A stretch of DNA of 36,356 bases. Source: Streptomyces adelaidensis. Lineage in GTDB: Bacteria > Actinomycetota > Actinomycetes > Streptomycetales > Streptomycetaceae. Shown piece after piece: positions 24,527 to 33,009 of this stretch (position 1 is the stretch's first letter; each line of letters starts with the position of its first letter). The notes beneath the pieces are model-generated. The model ran no database searches. It saw only the letters and a list, made by a program, of their open reading frames with translations, and had not been told where the DNA came from. A program made the position numbers and the translations under genes. The stretch covers positions 1 through 36,356 of the forward strand of contig NZ_JAEMUX010000082.1 of assembly GCF_016598475.1 (NCBI RefSeq), written 5' to 3'.

Positions 24527-24820
24527 TCAGGCGAGCTGGAGGCGATCGGCGAGGGCGTCGACCTGGCGACGGAAGGTGGGGCGTACCCGCTGCTGCAGGT
24601 CCTGGACCATGTCCCGGGCAAGGGGGCGGCGGGAGAGGTCCTCGGGAGCGAGGTCTGCCAGGCTGAGCAGGTGCACCAGGACGGCGGCGTCCTCGCGCCA
24701 CAGGGTCGTAGCAGCGGGCCACGTCGAGTCCGAACGTGAACTGCGGTCGAGACAAGCCGGGTCGCCCGGGAGGGTCTGCGCGATCTGCAGGAGCTCTTGC
24801 GGGATGAGGAACCGGGTCAC
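24527..24820 (-). CDS. 97-residue hypothetical protein, second gene of a coupled pair
   Basis: Starts at GTG 24820, overlapping the TGA of the gene before it (GTGA), so translation is coupled. The first residues TRFLIPQELLQIAQTLPGDP look like the opening of Doc/Fic-type proteins, but the HPFx(D/A)GN core is absent, so it is not an active Fic enzyme; the rest (EDAAVLVHLLSLADLAPEDL, then DMVQDLQQRVRP) is helical. A degenerate or unrelated partner of the upstream gene is likely. Its function is not recognised; a toxin-antitoxin-like pair is the best guess from size and coupling only. Confidence 0.55.
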   Translation of the reverse strand: MTRFLIPQELLQIAQTLPGDPACLDRSSRSDSTWPAATTLWREDAAVLVHLLSLADLAPEDLSRRPLARDMVQDLQQRVRPTFRRQVDALADRLQLA

Positions 24821-25119
24821 GCGGCGTGACCGTGCTGCGGGAAATCGTGCAGGTCACGGCTGCCCATGGGCGCAGGGTCGGGCCACGCGGCCGCGCTCGT
24901 GTCGGCGGCGCGGGTGTCCTGTGTCGCGAAGACCTCGGCGAGCTGCGGGACGCGGTCGCGGGTCCGGCCGAGGGCCTTGAGGAACGGGTCATCGGCAGCC
25001 TTGAGCGCCGCATCGCGGACGAAGTCTTCGGTGGACTTTCCGACGATGCCGGCGGCCGCCGCGACGCGCGCGTATTCCTCCGGCGCGAAGGGCGGCACCT
25101 GGGATCCGTTCTGGTCCAT
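24817..25119 (-). CDS. 100-residue antitoxin-like hypothetical protein, first gene of a coupled pair
   Basis: The N-terminal half (FAPEEYARVAAAAGIVGKST, then EDFVRDAALKAADD) resembles the ribbon-helix-helix/DUF1778-type antitoxin pattern, in which a short strand precedes helices ending in SxxxFVxxAAL. The C-terminal half is unstructured and His/Asp-rich, as neutralising tails of antitoxins often are. I start at ATG 25119; the reading frame is open to 25260 but lacks a better start. The stop overlaps the next gene. Upstream 25120-25295 is a possible promoter region shared with the divergent broken gene. The antitoxin role is a weak inference. Confidence 0.55.
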   Translation of the reverse strand: MDQNGSQVPPFAPEEYARVAAAAGIVGKSTEDFVRDAALKAADDPFLKALGRTRDRVPQLAEVFATQDTRAADTSAAAWPDPAPMGSRDLHDFPQHGHAA

Positions 25120-25295
25120 ACGAGCGACGCTACCAGCGGAGCTGGCTCCCGCCGAAGGCGTTCGAGCAAGAAGAGAGGGGCAGCGGCCGGCGGACGGCGG
25201 GTGCCCCTTCAAGTCTCCAGCGAACGTACCAGGTCCTCGTCGACCCGCACGGGCGCGCAATGGTCACACCCCCGGGCGGTTCTACGATGACGCCG

Positions 25296-25563
25296 ATGAC
25301 CTTCTACGCCAAGGACCCGCGCTGCATCGCCATGGCCGAGGCCCTGGCCCCGTTGCTGCGCCGCTCCTGCCCCGAGGGGCCGGCGGCTTCGGCGGCTCCT
25401 ACCAGGTGAACCTGGACGACGAGGAAGCCGTCGGGCTCGGCGGAGTCGAACCGATCCGGACTGGGACGACTACCGGGCCGCGATGGTCCGCGACCGCCGG
25501 CTGGTGCTGCGGCTGAAGGTGGAGCGGGCGTACGGGATTCCCAAGCAGGCCCCTCAGGGATGA
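25296..25563 (+). pseudogene. small gene split by two single-base deletions in G-rich runs
   Basis: Three frames together make one protein. The first reads MTFYAKDPRCIAMAEALAPL to about 25377, the second continues GGFGGSYQVNLDDEEAVGLG, and the third reads DWDDYRAAMVRDRRLVLRLK to the TGA at 25561-25563. Restoring one G near 25378 and one G near 25450 yields an uninterrupted 89-residue protein. The pieces fit without residue loss, so decay is recent or the reads are wrong. The protein family is not recognised. It is divergent from the antitoxin-like gene. Confidence 0.6.
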
Positions 25564-25650
25564 GGCGGAGGGCCCGGGACGGACGATCGGTGCTTGACGG
25601 GCGTACGGGCCGCAGGTGCCGCGGCGGGATCAGGCACTCACCCTGTCCGG

Positions 25651-25770
25651 CTACCGCGCCGCGCGCTCGCCGAGCCGCTCCGTCGGGATCCGGCGCGTCT
25701 CGCGGGCCGGGAGGGCGGCGATCACCGGCGGGACGCACAGCGCCACGGTGAACAGGGCGGGACGCAAGGA
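25651..25770 (-). pseudogene. C-terminal remnant of an MFS-type transporter
   Basis: On the minus strand, one frame reads RPALFTVALCVPPVIAALPA and then RETRRIPTERLGE before a TAG at 25651-25653. The hydrophobic stretch followed by a charged ETRR motif resembles the last helix and tail of major-facilitator metabolite:proton symporters. The rest of the gene is missing; upstream codons lose the pattern at about 25770. It lies between the broken small gene and the esterase, in an otherwise gene-free 351-bp gap, which suggests past deletion. Confidence 0.4.
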
Positions 25771-25914
25771 GCACCCGGTGCCCACGGAATCCGGAAACGA
25801 TCACTGCGTCTGCAGGTGCGCTCGGCGAGGACGTCCTTGAAGCGCCGGAAGGCGCCCCCGCCCGCCGACAGCGATGATCCGCAGTCGGCCGACGGAGGCG
25901 CCCGCGCCGGGCGG

Positions 25915-27627
25915 TCACTTCAGCAGGTCGCTACCCAGCCAGTCGATGTGGTCGTCGGGACGGGTGGCGGGCGGTGCCGGGGCGAAGTTGGCGGCGTCGT
26001 CGATGCTGCCGGTGCCCTTGTACCTGGCGACGAGGGGATAGGGGTAGACGGGGCGGGTGCGGACGGCCTTGCCGCCGGCGTCGGTCTGGGTGGCGACGAT
26101 CTTCTGCGGTGCCGTGCCGTTTTCGGTCCACTGGACGAGTTGGTGGACCAGGTCGGAGCTGTTCGGGCCGGGCCCGCCGCCCGTGCAGTGGTAGAGGCCG
26201 GGGAACATGAACAGCCGGGCGAAGCGGTTGGTGGCGGCCGGTCCACCCATGGCGTCCTGGACGGCCTGGTAGTAGTTGGTGGTGCCGGTCGGCGGGATCA
26301 GGGTGTCGGCCCACCCGTGGTAGAGGATCAGCTTGCCGCCCGCGTTCCGGAACTCGCTCAGGTCGGGATCGAGCGCGGCGGTGGTCCGCTGCTCCGGCAG
26401 GAGCTTGGCGAAGTCCTCCGACGTGAACTGCCAGTCGGACAGCGGAATGCCGGGCCGGCCGACTGGGAACGCGAGGTAACGCAGGTAGTTGTCCGCGGTG
26501 GCCGCGGCGAACGTGGGCGTACCGGCGGGCGCGGTGACCCACGGGAGCGGGGGGCCGGCCCAGGCGATCTCGGAGCCCGGCTCCTCGCGGCCGGGGTAGA
26601 GCAGCCGGCCGTTCTCGTCCGTCGGCGGCGAGTACAGCTTCCGGGCCGCGGTGACCTGGGCCGGGGTGAGGCAGTCGGTCCGGTCGACGCCCGCGGGGCA
26701 CTGGATCGACGCGGGATCGAAGTCGCAGGTGCGCGGGTCGTCGATCTGACCGTCGACCAGTCCGTCGTCACCGTCGCAGGCGGCGAGGACTGCGGAGTGC
26801 AGACCCGTGAGCTTGTCCGCGGTGACGATGGGTTTGCCGTCCGCACCGGTGTTGACGCGGGCCACCCAGGCCGTGTGCCCCGCGGAGAGGAAGGGCATGT
26901 ACGAGGCCGGGGCGCCGGCGATGATCCCGTCGAAGTCCTCCGGGTAGCGCTGGGCCTCCATCAGCCCCTCGCGGCCACCGTCGGAGCAGCCCATGAAGTA
27001 CGAGTTCCGCGGGGGCACGCCGTAGTACGCCTTCATGATCGCCTTGGCGGCGACGGAGACCACGTGGACCGCCCGGGTACCGAAGTCGGTCCGCAGCTGC
27101 TGGTCCTGCCCCCACTCCTCGGGGCCGAAGGGGGCCGGCGCGGTGTGGCCGTCGTCGGTCGCGGCGAGGGCGTAGTCCCCGCCGGCGTCCGTCTTGCAGG
27201 CCGGGTCCGGGGCGGCCGGGAAGCGGGTGGCGGAGATGAACCCGCAGAAGCCGCCGCAGCCCGGCTGCAGGTAGCGGCCCTGCCAGGTGGTCAGCGGCAG
27301 CTTGAGCTGGAAGTTGACCTGCGGGGCGACATAGCCCTGGACGAAGCAGTACGCCGGTACGGTCGCGGTGGCCTCGACCACCGTGGCGGAGGTGATGCGG
27401 GTCGGCGCCTCCCGGAGGCCCTGCAGGCCGCTTCCGATCGTGCCGGACGCGGCGAGATCGGCGCACGCCGTCACCGGCAGGATGGGACCGTCGTTCGCCC
27501 GTCGTGCTTCCGCGGCGGCGGCCGTGCCGCCCGCGCCGGGACTCAGGCCGATCAATGTCAGCAGGATCGCCAGGGCCGCGACCAGGGTCGGGCGCCGCCT
27601 TCTTGGCAGCTGTCTGGAGGGGATCAC
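25915..27627 (-). CDS. secreted tannase/feruloyl-esterase-family hydrolase
   Basis: A 570-residue alpha/beta hydrolase that should cleave esters of aromatic acids (gallate, ferulate or similar) outside the cell. An Arg-rich start and hydrophobic core (RRRRPTLVAALAILLTLIGL) with Ala-rich end near residue 39 form an export signal, Sec or Tat. The CS-D-HC signature of the tannase family is intact: Cys214-Ser215 in FMGCSDGGREG, Asp441 in HGWADTLIPP and His480-Cys481 in GLYHCTGGG. The loop CDGDDGLVDGQIDDP looks like the family calcium site. The GTG at 27627 has GAGGCGG about 8 nt upstream. It follows a broken paaX-like gene after 95 bp on the same strand. The substrate is not certain, since the family also includes MHETase-type enzymes. 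Confidence 0.9.
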   Translation of the reverse strand: MIPSRQLPRRRRPTLVAALAILLTLIGLSPGAGGTAAAAEARRANDGPILPVTACADLAASGTIGSGLQGLREAPTRITSATVVEATATVPAYCFVQGYVAPQVNFQLKLPLTTWQGRYLQPGCGGFCGFISATRFPAAPDPACKTDAGGDYALAATDDGHTAPAPFGPEEWGQDQQLRTDFGTRAVHVVSVAAKAIMKAYYGVPPRNSYFMGCSDGGREGLMEAQRYPEDFDGIIAGAPASYMPFLSAGHTAWVARVNTGADGKPIVTADKLTGLHSAVLAACDGDDGLVDGQIDDPRTCDFDPASIQCPAGVDRTDCLTPAQVTAARKLYSPPTDENGRLLYPGREEPGSEIAWAGPPLPWVTAPAGTPTFAAATADNYLRYLAFPVGRPGIPLSDWQFTSEDFAKLLPEQRTTAALDPDLSEFRNAGGKLILYHGWADTLIPPTGTTNYYQAVQDAMGGPAATNRFARLFMFPGLYHCTGGGPGPNSSDLVHQLVQWTENGTAPQKIVATQTDAGGKAVRTRPVYPYPLVARYKGTGSIDDAANFAPAPPATRPDDHIDWLGSDLLK

Positions 27628-27722
27628 GTGGTACCGCCTCTCGCCGCGGCACGGGGGAAGGCCACAGTGCGGCGAGGGGCATTGGACACTGGCGTGGATG
27701 TGTGGTCAAGGCTGTGTCGCAC

Positions 27723-28622
27723 TTAATCCGGTCCGGGTGCGGCGCCCGGCGCGGCCTCCCGCCACTCCCACCAAGTATCGCCCAGCTCACGCCAGTTGGC
27801 GCGACGGTTGAGGAGGAGGCCGCGGGCCCGCTCGCCGCTCCAGTCCGCCGGCAGCAGCATCGGCGGCAGTCCCGGGTCGGCCAGCAGGAGCCGGCGCCAC
27901 TGGTAGGTGAGGTGCAACAACTCGGTGAGGGCGGCACCCGGCGAGCGCGGCCGGCTCTGCGTGAAGCGCTCGATGAACGCCCGGTACCCGGAGTCCAGTT
28001 CGGAAATGTCCCAGGACCGGGAGACCAGCCGGTGGCGTTCGGCGGAGTCGTCGAGGCGGGCGTGCAGCAGGGTCCCCTGCACCTGGTCGCCGAGGGAACA
28101 CAACACCTGGCGGGCCTCGTCCGCGTGTGACGGGTGCGGGCTGATCCACAGCCCCGGCCCGAACGAGCCGAATCCGGCCCAGGCCAGGGACGTACGCAGG
28201 CGATGCCGCAGCCGCCGGTCGCTCTCCGGAACGTTCGCGAGCAGGAGCAGCCACTCGTCGGCTCAGTCGCCCTCCGGGCCCGGCGCGAACAGCCGTTCCT
28301 GAGCGGCGAGCAGGTCCTCCCGGCCGCTCGCGGTGAGCTGCCACCGCGCCCGACGGCCGACGCGCTCCGAGACCAGCATCCCGTCGGCGGCGCTGCGGGC
28401 GAGGGCCTTCCGGGCGGCCTTCTCCTCGAATCCGACCAGTCCGAGGGCGTCCACGATGGTCTGCGTCCAGGCTCCGGAGCCCTCGTCCAGGGCGTATTCG
28501 CCGAGCACGAACAGCAGGTAGGCATGGGCACTCGGCCCCCGTGGCGCGTCCGGCAACCGGCTGCCGCTCTCGGGCCGTACGCCCCTGTCCGTGCCGTCCG
28601 ACGGCCCGGGCACCAGCCTCAT
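27723..28622 (-). pseudogene. PaaX-like regulator with an in-frame stop
   Basis: From ATG 28622 the N-terminal part reads YLLFVLGEYALDEG, then EKAARKALARSAADGMLVSE, the PaaX winged helix, and ends GPEGD at a TGA (28263-28265). The same frame continues directly with ADEWLLLLANVPESDRRLRH, then WAGFGSFGPGLWISPHPSHA and a C-terminal part to 27723, as in intact PaaX proteins. In relatives this position is usually Trp (TGG), so one TGG-to-TGA change would explain it. Readthrough is possible but unsupported. The full length would be 299 residues, normal for PaaX. It lies between the intact PaaX-like gene and the esterase, all on the minus strand. Confidence 0.8.
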
Positions 28623-28849
28623 GGCGTCACACCCCCAGGAACACCGACCGTCGGCACAGGTCCGCATTCCGTCCATCTCATCATGCCCAGGGTGCTGACG
28701 GTCGGCCGGAGATCGGCGTGTGCGCCGTAACGCTCCTTCGCGCCAGGGGTTTCGCTCGCGTCGGGCCTCCGCCTCGGGCCTGCGTGCCGACCGCCACCAC
28801 GGTTCGCCCGCTGTCCCCTGTTCCGACCTGTCCAGGAAGGCCACGGCGT

Positions 28850-29725
28850 TCAGGACGGCCGTAGCGGAACCGTCTCCAGGAGTTCGGCGGCCAGCCGGGA
28901 GGCAGTCGTTCGGGTGTCGGCCGCGATGCGCCGGAAGGTCTCCTCGGCAGCGTGGGCGGGCCAGTCCGACGGCAGGTGCCGGGCGGGCAGCCGCGGGTCC
29001 GTGCGAATGGTCCCCAGCCACTCGGCGACCAGGCGCAGACGTGTCGCGATCGGATCGCCGCAGTCGCCGCCGGGGCAGGCGCTCCAGTTCTTCTCGAAGG
29101 TGAGGTAGCGGGCGGCGACGCCGTCCAGGTCCCAGGCGTCGCGGATCATCAGGTCGATGTCGGTGGCGTCGTCGGCACGGGCGTGGAAGATCTTGACGTG
29201 GGCGGCGAGACCGAGCTCGGCCACGATGTCGGTGATGTCGACATCAGCGGGAGCGATCCACAGGCCGCTGTACAGGGGCCCGAAGCCGGACCAGATGAGC
29301 CGCGAGCGCAGGTCGTGGCGCTGGCGCTGCCAGGACTCGGGCAGGGAGAAGCCGAGCAGGGTCCAGGTGCCGTCCCAGTCGTCGTTGACGGCACTGGTCT
29401 TCCAGATGCGTTCCCCTCCGTCGTGGAGGATCTGCGTCGCGTGCGGGGTCAGGCCGAAGTACATCTTGCGACCCTGTCGCTGACGTTGCAGCAGTCCGCG
29501 GTTGACCATGCGGGTGAGGGTGGAGCGAACGGCCTGCTCCCCGACTCCGGCGCGCCCCAGGACGTCGATGATGCTGCCCGAGTACACGCACAGCGGACGC
29601 TCGTCGAGCACGTGTTCGCCGAAGAAGGCGAGCATCAACGACTGAGGGCGCGACGGGGAGCCTCCCGGGGGTTCCGGGAAGGGCACCGGGTGCCTGCTGT
29701 CCACGTCGGCCACCTCTCGCTTCAC
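28850..29725 (-). CDS. PaaX-family transcriptional regulator
   Basis: A 291-residue regulator. Residues about 30-110 form the PaaX N-terminal winged helix (MLAFFGEHVLDE, VRSTLTRMVNRGLLQRQRQG), about 115-200 the middle domain (DDWDGTWTLLGFSLPESWQR, RSRLIWSGFGPLYSGLWIAP) and about 205-290 the C-terminal domain. PaaX controls aromatic catabolism such as phenylacetate through CoA thioesters, so a neighbouring aromatic ester hydrolase fits. I start at GTG 29725; the frame stays open to 30022 but adds a low-complexity, Arg/Pro-rich stretch coinciding with the iterons. It is divergent from the ABC transporter operon and could regulate both sides. Confidence 0.83.
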   Translation of the reverse strand: MKREVADVDSRHPVPFPEPPGGSPSRPQSLMLAFFGEHVLDERPLCVYSGSIIDVLGRAGVGEQAVRSTLTRMVNRGLLQRQRQGRKMYFGLTPHATQILHDGGERIWKTSAVNDDWDGTWTLLGFSLPESWQRQRHDLRSRLIWSGFGPLYSGLWIAPADVDITDIVAELGLAAHVKIFHARADDATDIDLMIRDAWDLDGVAARYLTFEKNWSACPGGDCGDPIATRLRLVAEWLGTIRTDPRLPARHLPSDWPAHAAEETFRRIAADTRTTASRLAAELLETVPLRPS

Positions 29726-29810
29726 ATCGGCAGGATACGGCGGCTCGGTTCTTCCTAGGTAGGCGGTGGCGGGCGGTGCGGAGTGGGCACCGGTCCGCCT
29801 CCGCGCCCCG

Positions 29811-29910
29811 TTCGCCGGCATGCGTCGGCGACCCGTCCGCCGGCATGCGCCGCCGGCCCCTCCGCCGATATGCGTCGGCGATTCGGCCGCCGGTGCGCGA
29901 GCCGGTCCCG
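29811..29910. repeat. 25-bp iterons in the paaX/ABC-transporter gap
   Basis: Four tandem units with exactly 25-bp period lie at 29811-29835, 29836-29860, 29861-29885 and a diverged 29886-29910. The first three share CGCCG(G/A)(C/T)ATGCG and a following CGGCG or CCGGC box, making each unit an imperfect dyad (GCCGGCATGC with GTCGGC). The dyad centres fall every 25 bp. The array lies upstream of the PaaX-like gene and could be a regulator binding array. Confidence 0.6.
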
Positions 29911-30373
29911 GCCTTCCGGACGGCTCGACGGCCCAAGGGACACGCTCGGTGACCTGTGCCGCGTGGAGCCGGGATCGAGGACGGCGTCGTAGAGCCATCG
30001 GAGTTCCTCCGTCCTGGGGCATGACACCGCGAAGTTAGGCGTGTAGATTCCTGCCGTCAAATAGATGCACAACATCGATCCACGGCACCTGTCGCCGCGA
30101 TCGGCGAGCCACCCCGAACGGCGACCCGCGGGCGATCACCCTCGACCCTCCCGCGTCACACACGAACTCACCCTGGAGACACGGGAGTTCGAGTCCACCG
30201 ACCGATACCGACAGGGCGGCCCGGGCATTCCGCCCGACCTTGACGCCACCGCCCTTGACGACTTGCCCGGCAACTTCCCCATGCCCCCCACAGCCTGCTC
30301 AGACCACCGGACTTGGGCATGTCCAGGTTCAACTCCCGTACGTATCATCCCCGTTCCCGTCAGGAGGGGCCCT
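29911..30373. other. intergenic region before the ABC transporter operon
   Basis: About 460 bp between the iterons and the substrate-binding gene. It includes a less GC-rich patch (about 30030-30075, with GTAGATTC and CAAATAGATGCACAAC), which could hold promoters for the operon or the PaaX-like gene. The open plus-strand frame from 30065 lacks coding character and a ribosome site. No RNA gene or riboswitch is recognised. Confidence 0.4.
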
Positions 30374-31360
30374 ATGCGAAGGCGCATTCTCGGGCTTGTG
30401 ATAGCAGTGGTAACGGTCGCCGGTGTGGCCGGATGCGGATCCTCGTCCGCCGGAAGCGACGGCTCGTCCTCCTCGGAGGCCTCCGGCGGTAGCGGAACGA
30501 GCCAGGTCAAGGTCGGCATCATCCCGATCGTCGACGTGGCGCCGCTCTACCTGGGCCAGAAGAAGGGCTTCTTCAGCAGCCGCGGCATCGAACTGAAGAT
30601 GGAGAGCGCCCAGGGTGGTGCCGCCATCATCCCCGGCGTGGTGAGCGGACAGTTCCAGTTCGGCTTCAGCAACACCACGTCGTTGATGCTCGCCCAGACC
30701 CAGGGCGTGCCGATCAAGTCGGTGGTCAACGGTGTGGCCAGCACGGGTGACACCTCGGCCGACGTCAGTGGTGTGGGGGTCAAGAAGGACAGCCCGATCA
30801 AGTCGGTCAAGGACCTCGCCGGGAAGACCGTGGCGGTGAACACCCTCAAGAACATCGGCGAGACCACGGTGCGCGAGTCGGTGCGCCAGGACGGCGGCGA
30901 CCCCTCGAAGGTCAAGTTCGTCGAGCTGGCGTTCGACCAGATGCCGGCCGCCCTGGACGCCGGTCAGGTGGACGCGGCCTGGATGGGCGAACCGGCCCTG
31001 ACCATCGCCAAGTCCCAGGGCGCCCGCATCGTGGCGTCGCCGTTCGCCGAGACCGACCCCAGTCTCACGCTCGCCACGTACTTCACCACCACCAAGCTGG
31101 CCCAGGACGACCCCGACCTGGTGAAGCGGTTCACCGAGGCGATGACCGAGTCGTTGGAGTACGCCTCCGCGCATCCCGAAGAGGCACGCCAGACCCTCAC
31201 CTCGTACACCAAGATCGACGGTGACGTGCTGAAGGATCTGACCCTGCCCAAGTGGCCGACGCAGGTCGACATGCCGTCCCTGGAGAAGCTGGCCTCCCTC
31301 GGTGAGCAGGACGGGATCTTCGGCGACAGGAAGCCGGACCTGGACGCGTTGTTCTCATGA
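30374..31360 (+). CDS. ABC transporter substrate-binding lipoprotein (NitT/TauT type)
   Basis: A 328-residue lipoprotein. The start MRRRILGLVIAVVTVAGVAG ends in a lipobox at Cys21, followed by a Ser-rich linker, so it is anchored on the outer face of the membrane. The mature part has the SsuA/NMT1-like pattern (KVGIIPIVDVAPLYLGQKKG, FSSRGIELKMESAQGGAAII, GQVDAAWMGEP). This family binds sulfonates, nitrate, aromatic acids and thiamine precursors; the context of an aromatic esterase and PaaX regulators favours an aromatic acid, by inference. The ATG at 30374 follows AGGAGGGG by 4 nt. The stop overlaps the next start (ATGA), so the four genes form an operon. Confidence 0.9.
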   Translation: MRRRILGLVIAVVTVAGVAGCGSSSAGSDGSSSSEASGGSGTSQVKVGIIPIVDVAPLYLGQKKGFFSSRGIELKMESAQGGAAIIPGVVSGQFQFGFSNTTSLMLAQTQGVPIKSVVNGVASTGDTSADVSGVGVKKDSPIKSVKDLAGKTVAVNTLKNIGETTVRESVRQDGGDPSKVKFVELAFDQMPAALDAGQVDAAWMGEPALTIAKSQGARIVASPFAETDPSLTLATYFTTTKLAQDDPDLVKRFTEAMTESLEYASAHPEEARQTLTSYTKIDGDVLKDLTLPKWPTQVDMPSLEKLASLGEQDGIFGDRKPDLDALFS

Positions 31361-32208
31361 CACCGCCCGCGCCCGCATCCGTGAAGACGCGGCCCGCCGG
31401 GACCGGTACCGGTCCCGGCGGTGCCCTGGCCCGGCTCGGCCCAGGCGGCGGCGCCGCACTGCGCGGCCTGGCGGGCCTGGCCGCCCTGGTGGCCGTCCTG
31501 GAGGTACTGCCACACACCGGCCTGGTCTCCGCCGACTACCTCCCGCCCGCCTCCGAGACGGGCCGAACCCTGTGGCACCTGCTCGCCGAGGGCGCGTTCT
31601 GGACCGCCCTCGGCGACACCCTGACCGGCTGGGGCCTGGGCCTGGCCATCGCCGTCGTGGGCGGGGTCGTCGCTGGTGTGGCGATCGGCTCGGTTCCCGT
31701 CCTGCGGGCGGCGACCGCCTCCACGATCGAGTTCCTGAGGCCCATCCCGTCCGTGGCTCTGATCCCCGTGGCGGTACTGCTCTACGGCACCGATCTGAGG
31801 TCCGTACTGCTGCTCGTGGTGTACGCCTCCTTCTGGCAGGTCCTCGTCCAGGTGCTGGCCGGCATCCACGACGTCGACCCGGTCGCGGAGGACACCGCCC
31901 GCAGCTATCTGCTGGGCGGATGGGGACGGATGCGGTACGTCATGTGGCCCACCGCGCTGCCGTACGTCATGACGGGAGTGCGGCTGGCCTCCACCGTGGC
32001 GCTGGTCCTCGCCATCACCGCCGAACTCGTCATCGGCGCCCCCGGTCTGGGCAGGGAGATCGCCGTCGCCCAGACCTCGGGTGCCGTGCCGAGGGTCTAC
32101 GCCCTGGTCCTGGTCACCGGCCTGCTCGGAGTCGCCGTCAACCTGCTGGCGAGGGCCGTCGAACGGCGGGCGCTGCACTGGCACCCGTCCGCACGCAGGG
32201 AGGGATGA
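31357..32208 (+). CDS. ABC transporter permease, first
   Basis: A 283-residue membrane protein of the SsuC/TauC type with a basic leader and about six helices. The cytoplasmic EAA loop reads EDTARSYLLGGWGRMRYVMW, with a conserved Gly near residue 187, the contact site for the ATPase. The start ATG overlaps the substrate-binding gene stop. Together with the second permease it makes the channel of the importer. The first about 35 residues are Gly/Pro-rich and not conserved. Its stop overlaps the possible start of the second permease. Confidence 0.88.
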   Translation: MTPPAPASVKTRPAGTGTGPGGALARLGPGGGAALRGLAGLAALVAVLEVLPHTGLVSADYLPPASETGRTLWHLLAEGAFWTALGDTLTGWGLGLAIAVVGGVVAGVAIGSVPVLRAATASTIEFLRPIPSVALIPVAVLLYGTDLRSVLLLVVYASFWQVLVQVLAGIHDVDPVAEDTARSYLLGGWGRMRYVMWPTALPYVMTGVRLASTVALVLAITAELVIGAPGLGREIAVAQTSGAVPRVYALVLVTGLLGVAVNLLARAVERRALHWHPSARREG

Positions 32209-32213
32209 GCCCC

Positions 32214-32996
32214 ATGACCGTCCTCACCGTGACCCGCCGGATCCTGCTGGTGCTGGGCCTGCCCGCGGTCCTGTTCACCATCTGGTGGGTCGCCACCGCC
32301 GACAGCACGGACTTCTACGTCCCCCCGCTGCGCACCATCCTGACCGCCTTCGGGGACACCTGGACGGGCGACCGGCTGGCGTCCGACGTCCTGCCCAGCC
32401 TGCTCCGGCTTACCGCGGGCTATCTCCTCGCCGTGGTCATCGGCGTCGGACTCGGCCTGCTGGTCGGCATGAGCCGCGTCGTACGCGACGTGCTGGAGCC
32501 GGTCCTGGAGCTCTTCCGGGCCATCCCGCCACCCGTGCTGGTGCCGGTGATCATGCTCTTCGCGGGAATCGGCGACACCATGAAGGTCATCGTGATCGTC
32601 AGCGGCTGCGTATGGCCGATCCTGCTGAACACCGTCGAGGGGGTCCGCGCCGTCGACGAGGTACTGGACGACACCTGCCGGTCGTACGGCATCACCGGCT
32701 CGTCCCGGCTGTGGCATCTGGTGCTGCGCTCGGCCAGCCCCCAGATCGTCACGGGCATGCGCCAGGCCCTCTCGATCGGGATCATCCTCATGGTCATCAG
32801 CGAGATGTTCGCCGCCGACAACGGACTGGGCTTCACCATCGTGCAGTTCCAGCGCTCCTTCGCCATCCCCGAGATGTGGAGCGGCGTCCTGCTGCTCGGC
32901 CTGCTCGGCTTCGTCCTCTCGCTGCTCTTCCGGTTCGCGGAGAACCGGGTCCTGGCCTGGTACCACGGCCTGCGCCGCGCCCAGCGCAATCCCTGA
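32214..32996 (+). CDS. ABC transporter permease, second
   Basis: A 260-residue membrane protein of the same family as the preceding permease. The EAA loop is DDTCRSYGITGSSRLWHLVL, with a preceding helix cluster (LRLTAGYLLAVVIGVGLGLL) and about six helices in total. I start at ATG 32214 because AGGGAGG (32198-32204) is about 10 nt upstream; the ATG at 32205 is too close to that site, though it is in frame. The pair of distinct permeases suggests a heterodimer rather than the common homodimer. The ATPase follows after 13 nt. Confidence 0.87.
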   Translation: MTVLTVTRRILLVLGLPAVLFTIWWVATADSTDFYVPPLRTILTAFGDTWTGDRLASDVLPSLLRLTAGYLLAVVIGVGLGLLVGMSRVVRDVLEPVLELFRAIPPPVLVPVIMLFAGIGDTMKVIVIVSGCVWPILLNTVEGVRAVDEVLDDTCRSYGITGSSRLWHLVLRSASPQIVTGMRQALSIGIILMVISEMFAADNGLGFTIVQFQRSFAIPEMWSGVLLLGLLGFVLSLLFRFAENRVLAWYHGLRRAQRNP

Positions 32997-33009
32997 GAAG
33001 GAGACGTCG

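Noticed and set aside
24527..24820. Active Fic/Doc toxin
   Set aside because: The start is suggestive, but the HPFx(D/A)GN catalytic motif is absent, so no enzymatic call is made.
22143..25169. A 1008-residue minus-strand open frame
   Set aside because: It overlaps the DUF5937-like and SMI1 genes in another frame, is Arg/Pro-rich and lacks any recognisable domain.
29811..29910. CRISPR array
   Set aside because: Units are contiguous with no unique spacers and no cas genes are near, so they are iterons rather than CRISPR repeats.
29726..30022. N-terminal extension of the PaaX-like regulator
   Set aside because: The extension is low-complexity Arg/Pro/Gly and coincides with the 25-bp iterons; intact PaaX proteins begin near the chosen start.
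30065..30373. N-terminal extension of the substrate-binding lipoprotein
   Set aside because: The lipoprotein signal with lipobox starts at 30374 after a strong AGGAGGGG site; an upstream extension would bury the signal peptide.
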